A stretch of DNA of 16,042 bases from Atopobium sp. (lineage in GTDB: Bacteria; Actinomycetota; Coriobacteriia; Coriobacteriales; Atopobiaceae). Positions 1 through 6,738 of the stretch are shown here, piece after piece. Each line of letters opens with the position of its first letter. The stretch's first letter is position 1. Location: the NCBI GenBank assembly GCA_015259045.1, contig JABZHD010000011.1, positions 1 through 16,042 of the forward strand, written 5' to 3'. A model generated the notes under the pieces. That model was not told the DNA's origin. It did no database searches and saw nothing but the letters and a program-made list of their open reading frames with translations. Made by a program: the position numbers and the translations under genes.

Positions 1-91
1 GCTCTGACCCTTTGATTTGCAATAAAACCTGCGACCAGCTTTGCCACAAGTAATTGGGCAAGCAATTTCTGTAAGTAATATCAAGCAGCAA
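1..91. other. Left edge, no supportable gene
   Basis: This 91-base stretch lies downstream of the AraC-type gene, which reads leftward. All frames are short, and I see no hairpin with a T-run that would serve as a terminator for that gene. It may hold the end of a gene lying outside the window, but nothing in it can be identified. Confidence 0.4.
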
Positions 92-901
92 CTACTTAAT
101 CAGGACGTTTCCTTCATAGCTGTCATGAACATCCTGAGGCGTGACGCCCATGTGCTTCTTATACAGCCTGCTGAAATAGAACGGATCGCTATAGCCAACT
201 GCCTCAGAAGTCTCGCGCACAGAAAGGCCAGATTGAAGCAGCTGTTGAGCATGATCAAGACGCTTTGCGATAATGAATGTCATTGGGCGAACGCCAAATG
301 TTTGGACAAAATTGTTGGAGAAGCGCTGAGTGCTCATTCCGCAACGTTTAGCCAGGCCAGGAATGGTAATCGGATCTGCAAAGTGGAGCTCAATGTACGT
401 GCGAGCCTCCGCCATGCTCTCCTGGACCTTTTGGCTGTTGGTGAGTAGGAACATAGACTTGATGAGTTCGGTGCCATTGACAATCTGAGCAACACGATTG
501 TCCAGCGATGGGGTAGTGTTAAGTTTTTCCAGGTCAAGCACCTTATCAAGAATGCGGTCGAATCCCTGAGGATCAAATGCATAGGCATTGAAGATTGGGC
601 TGGTGACATCGCCCTGAACGCCATCATAGTAGATGTTTACGTGGTCAAACGAGCGTCCGTAAAGGGTTCGATACGTTACGGTCTGACCTGCAGGAACATG
701 TACAACCGTGGTTCCTTCGCAGACAAATTCATTTCCACCAATAGTAATCTCGGCAGCTCCAAAAACAGGAATGATGAAAACAGAATGAGCAAGCGAAAAG
801 GTAACTTGGGAGTCAGCAATCTTCTGTTGGCGGTTGATTGAAAACACACTATACGTCTGCCGCGAATAGGTCTCTTTTAGCTCCTGCAGATTAGCCTGCA
901 T
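92..901 (-). CDS. AraC-family transcriptional regulator with cupin-like N-terminus
   Basis: A cytoplasmic DNA-binding regulator of 269 residues, the usual length for a two-domain AraC protein. Residues about 35-80 fit the beta-rich ligand-binding cupin half (ending HVPAGQTVTYR). Residues about 165-262 hold the paired helix-turn-helix region: the first around 178-200 and the second around 226-250, followed by the family signature GYSDPFYFSRLYKKHMGVTP. The ATG at 901 is supported by a GAGGAGA ribosome site (plus-strand 906-912) about five bases away. It is transcribed divergently from the envelope operon starting at 1364, so it is a natural candidate for that operon's regulator, but the 460-base gap and unknown ligand leave this open. 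Sugar-responsive members often look like this; the inducer cannot be read from sequence. Confidence 0.93.
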   Translation of the reverse strand: MQANLQELKETYSRQTYSVFSINRQQKIADSQVTFSLAHSVFIIPVFGAAEITIGGNEFVCEGTTVVHVPAGQTVTYRTLYGRSFDHVNIYYDGVQGDVTSPIFNAYAFDPQGFDRILDKVLDLEKLNTTPSLDNRVAQIVNGTELIKSMFLLTNSQKVQESMAEARTYIELHFADPITIPGLAKRCGMSTQRFSNNFVQTFGVRPMTFIIAKRLDHAQQLLQSGLSVRETSEAVGYSDPFYFSRLYKKHMGVTPQDVHDSYEGNVLIK

Positions 902-961
902 AGAATCTCCTCATTTCACAAGCGCTCTAATGCGCCGAATATTAAAAATAACATGGAGAGT

Positions 962-989
962 ATTTTAGCCAGCAGAACTGTGATTGCAA
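962..989 (-). promoter_or_regulatory. Candidate promoter of the AraC-type gene
   Basis: Reading the minus strand, TTGCAA is followed after 16 bases by TAAAAT, a five-of-six match to the -10 consensus. It lies about 60 bases upstream of the ATG at 901, a normal distance. Confidence 0.4.
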
Positions 990-1282
990 CCCCAAAATCA
1001 AATAAAATGCCATTTCAGGGGTTAAATTTTGATTAACGAGAAAGACAATTGCCTACGTAACTTTTATAGAATGATTTTAAAAAGAACAATTTATGAATAA
1101 ATTTTGTCCATTCAAATTAAAGATTTTACATTTTGATTGTTCGCTTTAAACTGCCGATAAATAGCGTTTTTTGATACCATAATTTAGTTATGCATAAATG
1201 GTTTCTTCAGGTTAACTTTAGATACTGCAAACTTCATTTTGATGTCGCAGCTTTCTTTTAGTTTGCTATGAATTCCATTGGC

Positions 1283-1314
1283 TTTTGCAGGTTTTAGGTT
1301 TTGCAGGTTTTAGG
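1283..1314 (+). repeat. Two perfect tandem copies of a 16-bp unit in the operon leader
   Basis: TTTTGCAGGTTTTAGG occurs at 1283-1298 and again at 1299-1314, followed by a partial third copy (TTTTGG, 1315-1320). It lies about 50 bases upstream of the start of the YidC-fusion gene, within the probable mRNA leader. It could be replication slippage, a tandem protein-binding site, or an element affecting translation; the sequence alone does not decide. Confidence 0.9.
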
Positions 1315-1363
1315 TTTTGGTTCTTGTTGGCTTCTGTAGAGTTTTCTTGTAGAAGGTTTGTAT

Positions 1364-3400
1364 ATGGAGCAGCTTGCGCACGTATTTTCACTTATCGTTC
1401 AGCCCGCATACGACTTGACCGGCAGTTGGTGGGCGGCAATCTTTCTTTTTACCCTTGCAACTAAAATCATCCTGATGCCTCTGGCACTTTGGACGCAACA
1501 AAACTCTATTGTTATGGTGCGCCTTATGCCCGAGACCTTCCGCCTGAAGACTCGCTACTTCGGCGACAGGGAGACCATCGAGGAGCGCTCCAACGAGCTC
1601 AACAAAAAGGCAGGTTATCACCCGCTATTGAGTCTTATTCCTCTGGCAATCCAGGTAGTCATCCTGTTCGGCCTGGTAGACGTCATCCATGGCATCACTG
1701 ATTCTGGCGCGCCTGGCACAGAGTTTTTGGGCATGACCCCAATCATCGACGGCGGTATCACCTGGATTATGCCACTGGCAGCAGCTTTGTCCTCGGTTGC
1801 TCTTGGCCTTGCCTCCAACAAGCTGAACCCACTTCAGCGCGAGCAGTCTCGTGCTGAGAAGAACACCACAAACGGCCTTTCTATTGCAATGTCGCTGGTA
1901 CTTGCAGTCTACGTTGTCTGTGGCATGGCGGTTTACTGGGTTTGTTCAAACCTTCTCTCAATCCTGGTCCAAATTGTCTGCAACATCATCATTGACCCTC
2001 GTAAGCAGGTTGATTACGACGATCTCAACGCTGCTCGAGACGAGTTTGAGGCAATGGACGCAGCTACCAAGTCCACTCACAAGTGGTTCCAGCGCGATCC
2101 TCATGCCGCTCGCGAAAAAGAGGACTATAAGCGCTTCTTTGACACCATTGGCAAGCACCTGGTCTTCTACTCCGAGTCAAGCGGTTTCTACAAGTACTTC
2201 CAGGGCGCCATTGAGTGGCTGCTGGCAAACTCTGACATTCGTATTCACTATGTCACCTCTGACCCTAACGACCAGGTCTTTGAGCTGGCAAAACAGCATC
2301 CTCGCCTGATTCCGTATTACTTGGGTCAGCGTCGCCTTATCACGCTCTTTATGAAGCTAGATGCCGACGTTGTGGTTACGTCCCTCGGCGACCTGGAGAG
2401 CTCCTACATGAAGCGCTCCTACGTGCGCAAAGATGCTGAGTACATGTACATGTGCCACCACATGACCTCCATGACGGTCACCTCAACGCGCAACGAGTAC
2501 ACCTACTACGACGACGTCCTTTGTGTTGGCCCTCACCAGCAGCACGATCTTGAGCTGGTCGAGAAGTACTACAACACGCCATCCAAGAGAAAGCCAGCTA
2601 TTGGCTACGATCTTCTCGACAGGTCAATCCAGAACTATAAGAAGCAGAATCTGGGCCAGCGTAAACCTGGCGAGAAACCCTTGTTGTTGATTGGTCCTTC
2701 GTGGCAGTATGACAACTTGATGGACAGCTGCCTTGACGGCCTGCTTGAGCAGCTCATGGGCCGCGGCTGGCGCATTGTGGTCCGCCCACATCCAGAGTAT
2801 TTGAAGCGTTATCCTGCCCGTATGGAGGAGATTCTTGCTCGCTACGCTGACGCGGACCCAGAGGAGCTCTCCTTTGAGACCGACTTCAGCTCTAATACTT
2901 CGGTTCTGTCGGCTGACCTGCTCTTTACTGACTGGTCAAGTGTTGCTGAGGAGTTCTCGTTTACCACGCTCAAGCCGTCGGTCTTCATTGACACTGCAAT
3001 GAAGGAGAACAACCCCGATTGGAGCAAGATTCACACAGATCCCTGTGACATTACGCTTAGAAACGAGATTGGCCGCAGCTTTGATCCTAAGGACCTCTCG
3101 GGCCTAGGCGACGCGGTTGCGCAGATGCTTGAAGAGACCGACAGCTGGTCACACAAGATTGAAGAGATTCGCAACAATATGATTTTCAACCTGGGTCACG
3201 GCGGAGAAGCCGCAGGTAAGTTTATCCTCGAGCGCGTTTTGGCACACCAGGAAGAGGCTGCCGCTGAGGTTGCAGACAACGCTACTACCAAGAAGAACGC
3301 TGCTGCGGACGCTGCAGACGACGCCGAGAAAAGCGACGAGGACAGCTCCACTAAAGACGCCACAAAGACAACTGATGAGGACGGTGTTTCTCGTGACTAA
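1364..3400 (+). CDS. YidC/Oxa1-like membrane domain fused to CDP-glycerol glycerophosphotransferase (TagB/TagF-like)
   Basis: A 678-residue two-domain protein. Residues 1 to about 212 follow the YidC/Oxa1 insertase pattern: a first helix ending TLATKIILMPL, the amphipathic MPETFRLKTRY segment, a KKAGYHPLLSLIPLAIQ loop-helix, and a last hairpin with GMAVYWVCSNLLSILVQ. The family's usually invariant first-helix Arg is Lys34 here. Residues about 255-625 match the TagB/TagF glycerophosphotransferase fold: CHHMTSM near 364-370 in the place of the family's WHGT motif, RPHP at 474-477 and TDWSS at 522-526. The last 50 residues are a charged Ala/Asp/Lys tail. The ATG at 1364 is chosen because AGAAGG (1351-1356) lies seven bases upstream; an in-frame TTG at 1358 lies too close to that site. 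It is the first gene of a coupled operon. The likely role is transfer of glycerophosphate (or a related unit) onto an envelope polymer at the inner membrane face; whether the YidC part inserts proteins is unknown. Confidence 0.88.
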   Translation: MEQLAHVFSLIVQPAYDLTGSWWAAIFLFTLATKIILMPLALWTQQNSIVMVRLMPETFRLKTRYFGDRETIEERSNELNKKAGYHPLLSLIPLAIQVVILFGLVDVIHGITDSGAPGTEFLGMTPIIDGGITWIMPLAAALSSVALGLASNKLNPLQREQSRAEKNTTNGLSIAMSLVLAVYVVCGMAVYWVCSNLLSILVQIVCNIIIDPRKQVDYDDLNAARDEFEAMDAATKSTHKWFQRDPHAAREKEDYKRFFDTIGKHLVFYSESSGFYKYFQGAIEWLLANSDIRIHYVTSDPNDQVFELAKQHPRLIPYYLGQRRLITLFMKLDADVVVTSLGDLESSYMKRSYVRKDAEYMYMCHHMTSMTVTSTRNEYTYYDDVLCVGPHQQHDLELVEKYYNTPSKRKPAIGYDLLDRSIQNYKKQNLGQRKPGEKPLLLIGPSWQYDNLMDSCLDGLLEQLMGRGWRIVVRPHPEYLKRYPARMEEILARYADADPEELSFETDFSSNTSVLSADLLFTDWSSVAEEFSFTTLKPSVFIDTAMKENNPDWSKIHTDPCDITLRNEIGRSFDPKDLSGLGDAVAQMLEETDSWSHKIEEIRNNMIFNLGHGGEAAGKFILERVLAHQEEAAAEVADNATTKKNAAADAADDAEKSDEDSSTKDATKTTDEDGVSRD

Positions 3401-5543
3401 AACAACAACTTCTACCATGAGAAACTCTTGCAGCGCCGCTATTCAAAGCAGCGCGTCCTTCCTTCATGGAGCGTTTTTTGTCGCAGTACTGACATTTGTA
3501 TGGTGGGCTCTTCTGCCTGCAACAGCGCAGGCTTACGTTGACCCATCTGTCATGACCTACACCATCCAGGCGCTGGCAGCAGTTGTAGTTGCACTCTCTG
3601 CGGTCCTTGGCGTTGCGTTTAGGCGCTCTCGTAAGGTGCTCTTCCGTCTGCTTAAGATTGATGAGAACGCCAATAAGATTGTCGAAGGCAAAGTTCACAA
3701 GGTTGACGCCAAAGGTGCAGAAGCTGCAAACGTTCAGATGAAAGAAATCCTTGCAGCAGAAGCTGTTCGTCTCAAGGAACAAAAAGAGGGAACCCTCAAA
3801 CCTAAGGGTCGTATTGGTGTCGCATTTCTTGTCTCTTTCTTTACTGTCTTTACTATCTTGGTCGTAGCCCCACTTGAGCTGGTGGCAAGCAATGCGCGAG
3901 ATCTTTCTTTCAACCTCAACGATGTTGCAGGTCCCGTTATTATTGCAGGTCTTATCCTTACGATCATTCTTACAGTGCTTCTATCACTCCTGCGTAAGCG
4001 TGTGTTTAACGTTGCCGTTGCATTTGTAGGCGCCGTCGGTGTGGCGTCATACGTTCAGGCAGTATTCTTGAACGGTGGTATGCCACTTGCAGATGGTCAC
4101 GAGGTTATTTGGTCAGACTTCACAACCCAAATGATTGTCTCTGGCCTCATCTGGCTGGCAATCATTGCAGCTGCAGTGGCCTTCTCGCTCCTAAAAGCAC
4201 GTCAGCTTAGAACAGGTCTTCTAGTAACCGCAACCGCTCTTATCATTGTCCAGACAGTGGGCGTTGCAAGTCTCTGGGGTCCTGCAATCGCAGCGTCGAT
4301 AGATGCTCATGCCGAAAACCAGCAGGTTATCGCAACGCGCGAGGGCCTCTACAACGTTTCCTCCAAGAAGAACGTCGTGGTGTTTGTCCTTGATACTACC
4401 GACACCGCCTTTGTTCAGAGACTCTACGATGAACGTCCAGAGACATTTGCCGGTTTAACAGGATTTACGTGGTATAGAAACTCTGTAGGTTCTATGATTC
4501 CTACTCGATATGGTGTGCCATCGCTGCTTTTTGGAACACGTCCTCAGCCTGGCGAGAATTTCAACGATTTTGTTTATAACTGGGCACAGAGTGATCAGTA
4601 TCTCAGGGATATCCAGAATGCTGGATTTGAGGCTGGTCTGTACACCGACCAGCTCAATTACAACCGTTATAGAGGAACAGCTCAGAAATATTCCGTTAAT
4701 TACCATCCACCTGTTGGTAGGGGACTTGATAATCAGCTGGATGTTTTTGGTGCACTGCGCATTCTCTATAAGACGGCGTTCTGCAGGGACATGCCTTGGG
4801 TGTTTAAGCCTCGATTCTGGTATTATACCGAGGATCTTAATATGCGCATGCGCAAGTCAGTCAACATGGACGAAGTTGATCTCTCTTCACAGCCATACAC
4901 AGAGGATGACCTCAAGTATTACCAGGAGCTGCAGCACTACGGACTCTCGATTGACAATACTGGTCAGAACGGTTCATTCCGTTTCATTCATCTGTTTGGC
5001 TCGCATCCACCTTACACGCTTGATCGCAACGTTGAGCGCACTGAAGATCCAAGCAAGCAAAACGTTGACGAGCAAACCATCGCGGCTTACAGAATTGTTG
5101 AAGCCTACATCGCTGAGCTCAAGCGTTTGGGAGTGTATGAGAATACGTCTTTCATCATTACCGCTGACCATGGTGATTGGTACTTGACGGGCGGCGATAT
5201 TCAGACACCTTCCGCTCCAGTAATCATGTACAAGCCTGCAGGTCAGACTGCTGAAGAAGCTGCTCAGCCTATGCAGATTTCTGACGCACCTGTCTGGCAC
5301 TATGATATTTTGGCCCAAACCCTGAAGGACATGGGTGTTGACCAGCAGACACTTTCTAACTACACAACGCCACTTGATGAGGTCCACGAGGGAGATGTTC
5401 GTCCTCGCTATTACATCGAGACCATTTCAAACGGCAAGCGAGACATCTTTGTCAGGGAGTTTGTCATTAACGGCGACGCCAACGACATGAAGAATTGGAG
5501 CCTCACGGGCAACGAATGGCCTGTTGAACCATGGCATGACTAA
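3393..5543 (+). CDS. Polytopic membrane phosphoglycerol/alkaline-phosphatase-fold transferase (LTA synthase/sulfatase family)
   Basis: About 716 residues. The N-terminal half has some seven hydrophobic segments (about 24-47, 57-76, 142-164, 180-200, 205-226, 246-267 and 274-296); the first ends in ATAQA, a possible signal peptidase site. The C-terminal half is an extracytoplasmic sulfatase-fold domain: FVLDTTD at 331-337 (first metal-binding Asp), IPTRYGVPSLLFG with probable nucleophile Thr371, HLFGSHPPY at 533-541 and TADHG at 590-594 (metal Asp/His). LTA synthases and phosphoethanolamine transferases share this plan, so the reaction is probably transfer of phosphoglycerol or a similar head group outside the cell. 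The start is uncertain: GTG 3393 overlaps the upstream stop as GTGACTAA and lies 11 bases after GAGGA; GTG 3384, ATG 3375 and ATG 3417 are alternatives. The last would make the ATAQA segment a 39-residue signal peptide. Confidence 0.85.
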   Translation: MTKTTTSTMRNSCSAAIQSSASFLHGAFFVAVLTFVWWALLPATAQAYVDPSVMTYTIQALAAVVVALSAVLGVAFRRSRKVLFRLLKIDENANKIVEGKVHKVDAKGAEAANVQMKEILAAEAVRLKEQKEGTLKPKGRIGVAFLVSFFTVFTILVVAPLELVASNARDLSFNLNDVAGPVIIAGLILTIILTVLLSLLRKRVFNVAVAFVGAVGVASYVQAVFLNGGMPLADGHEVIWSDFTTQMIVSGLIWLAIIAAAVAFSLLKARQLRTGLLVTATALIIVQTVGVASLWGPAIAASIDAHAENQQVIATREGLYNVSSKKNVVVFVLDTTDTAFVQRLYDERPETFAGLTGFTWYRNSVGSMIPTRYGVPSLLFGTRPQPGENFNDFVYNWAQSDQYLRDIQNAGFEAGLYTDQLNYNRYRGTAQKYSVNYHPPVGRGLDNQLDVFGALRILYKTAFCRDMPWVFKPRFWYYTEDLNMRMRKSVNMDEVDLSSQPYTEDDLKYYQELQHYGLSIDNTGQNGSFRFIHLFGSHPPYTLDRNVERTEDPSKQNVDEQTIAAYRIVEAYIAELKRLGVYENTSFIITADHGDWYLTGGDIQTPSAPVIMYKPAGQTAEEAAQPMQISDAPVWHYDILAQTLKDMGVDQQTLSNYTTPLDEVHEGDVRPRYYIETISNGKRDIFVREFVINGDANDMKNWSLTGNEWPVEPWHD

Positions 5544-5955
5544 GCTGGGTGCTTTGACGCGCCTGGCGAGAAACCCGGCGTGCCCACTGCCGTATTTCTT
5601 TAACTCCGATGGATCAATAGCTATCGGTTGGCTGGAGCGGGGAGGCTCTTGGTATTACTTAAGCTCAAGCGGAATAATGCAAACAGGATGGCTCAATAGT
5701 TCCGGTCATACCTTCTACCTTAACCAAGATGGTTCAATGCGTACTGGCTGGCTCTCTTACGGAGGCAGCAGCTACTATCTACGCTATGACAATAATCAGC
5801 CTGTTTCAGGAGGTCCTACCGGCTCTATGATTTACTCGCAAAAAGCTCGCATTGGTGGTGTTACCTACGAATTTAATGCAAGGGGTGAAGCGCATAAAGC
5901 ACTACCAGGAAACATTGTTCCTAAAGCATATAAGCCACTAGTTGAGGCTGCGTGA
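5536..5955 (+). CDS. Short protein of glucan/choline-binding-type wall repeats, no signal peptide (possible remnant)
   Basis: A 139-residue reading frame whose core is three 20-residue repeats starting at 31, 51 and 71, each opening GWL and continuing G-x-x-[FY]-YL, as in choline-binding and glucan-binding repeats; a degenerate unit, VTYEFNARGEA, lies near 109-119. Such repeats bind choline-teichoic acid or glucans outside the cell, yet no signal peptide or membrane anchor precedes them: the first 20 residues are polar and the repeat array begins almost at once. The ATG overlaps the stop of the upstream gene as ATGACTAA and no clear ribosome site is seen, so translation would depend on coupling. 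It lies in the +1 frame relative to the transferase. Either it is the stranded C-terminus of a larger secreted protein, a frameshifted extension of the transferase, or a genuine small gene. Confidence 0.6.
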   Translation: MTKLGALTRLARNPACPLPYFFNSDGSIAIGWLERGGSWYYLSSSGIMQTGWLNSSGHTFYLNQDGSMRTGWLSYGGSSYYLRYDNNQPVSGGPTGSMIYSQKARIGGVTYEFNARGEAHKALPGNIVPKAYKPLVEAA

Positions 5956-6596
5956 TGACTATGAACAAGAAACATAAATGGCTGCCTCTAAAGATTATCT
6001 CTATAGTTCTGTTTCTTATGGCCACTGTCTTCCTCTTGTGGAATGCATTTGCTACGCCCTACCCATGGGCAATTGACTCACTTCAGCAAAAAGCGGTAGA
6101 GCGGGCCACACAAGAAGCTATCAATACCGCCAGGCAAGAAGGAGACGGCAGAAAGCCTTACCTCAAAGACATCGACTATATGAAGCTCACGCTTGGCAGT
6201 TGCTATATAGGAGTAAAACCAGAAACCCGGAACAACCTTATTTGGGAGATTCGATATAGAGATAAACCTGTGGGATATGTCATGCAAGAGCTCGGAACTT
6301 TAAGGTTCTCCGCTCTTGCCGGCAATTACGAGTCCTTCAAACTCGTGGATTTGGAGGAAATTTCTCTTGACGACTACAAGGAAGTAAGAGACGGCTCTGT
6401 AGAACTTGGACCTTTTGAATGGAAACTTCCCTTCGGTTGGGTAACGGTTGATGGACACAAAGCGTACCGACAAATCAACGGCTACCTTTTTTCACATGGG
6501 CTAGCAATAGTTGATGACTACTATTATGAGTTCGATGAGAATGGATATCTCATAAAAGCGATAGGTCCAGCACTGGATTCAGAAACCGAAAATTAA
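5955..6596 (+). CDS. Membrane-anchored extracytoplasmic protein of unknown function
   Basis: 213 residues, not recognised as a named family. A basic start (MTMNKKHK) is followed by one hydrophobic segment at about 12-31 (IISIVLFLMATVFLLW), typical of an uncleaved signal anchor, so the remaining 180 residues should face outward. The outer part is rich in aromatic and acidic residues, and its end (DDYYYEFDENGYLI) resembles a single wall-binding repeat. The ATG at 5955 shares its first base with the stop of the preceding gene (TGATG), with GAGG at 5944-5947 as ribosome site; GTG 5952 and ATG 5961 are alternatives. As last gene of the coupled operon it may be an accessory subunit acting with the membrane transferase, but this is inferred from position only. 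Confidence 0.75.
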   Translation: MTMNKKHKWLPLKIISIVLFLMATVFLLWNAFATPYPWAIDSLQQKAVERATQEAINTARQEGDGRKPYLKDIDYMKLTLGSCYIGVKPETRNNLIWEIRYRDKPVGYVMQELGTLRFSALAGNYESFKLVDLEEISLDDYKEVRDGSVELGPFEWKLPFGWVTVDGHKAYRQINGYLFSHGLAIVDDYYYEFDENGYLIKAIGPALDSETEN

Positions 6597-6624
6597 GTGA
6601 TCCCGCAACCCATACGCATAAAAA

Positions 6625-6658
6625 GCCTCCCATTTCTTATGTCCAAGAAATGGGAGGC
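6625..6658. terminator. Strong hairpin between convergent genes
   Basis: GCCTCCCATTTCTT (6625-6638) pairs perfectly with 6645-6658 over a six-base loop. Read on the minus strand the stem is followed by TTTTT (plus 6620-6624), giving a classical intrinsic terminator for the minus-strand gene ending at 6739. On the plus strand no T-run follows directly, although seven Ts occur at 6676-6682, so termination of the envelope operon here is less certain. Confidence 0.88.
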
Positions 6659-6738
6659 AGTTCACATGCGGGTGGTTTTTTTGGTGACCAGATATGTGAG
6701 CTGTTCTGCGAAGAGAGCTTACCTGTGAGTTGGGACTA

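Larger units (their letters stand above)
902..1363. promoter_or_regulatory. Long AT-rich divergent intergenic region with candidate promoters
   Basis: No gene is seen in these 462 bases. For the minus-strand regulator, TAAAAT (plus 962-967) with TTGCAA (984-989) at 16-base spacing is a good promoter candidate. For the plus-strand operon there are several sigma-A-like pairs: AAGACA 1042-1047 with TATAGA 1065-1070 (17 apart), TTGATT 1133-1138 with GATAAA 1156-1161 (17 apart), and TTGATA 1171-1176 with CATAAA 1193-1198 (16 apart). None is close to full consensus, so which is used is unknown. All would leave a 5' leader of roughly 160-290 bases before the ATG at 1364. I recognised no riboswitch fold. 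Confidence 0.4.

Noticed and set aside
1283-1320. CRISPR-like repeat
   Set aside because: The copies are directly adjacent with no spacers and the unit is only 16 bp.
3270-3392. N-terminal extension of the sulfatase-fold transferase starting at 3270
   Set aside because: It lies wholly within the coding sequence of the fusion gene in another frame, is low-complexity Thr/Arg, and has no ribosome site.
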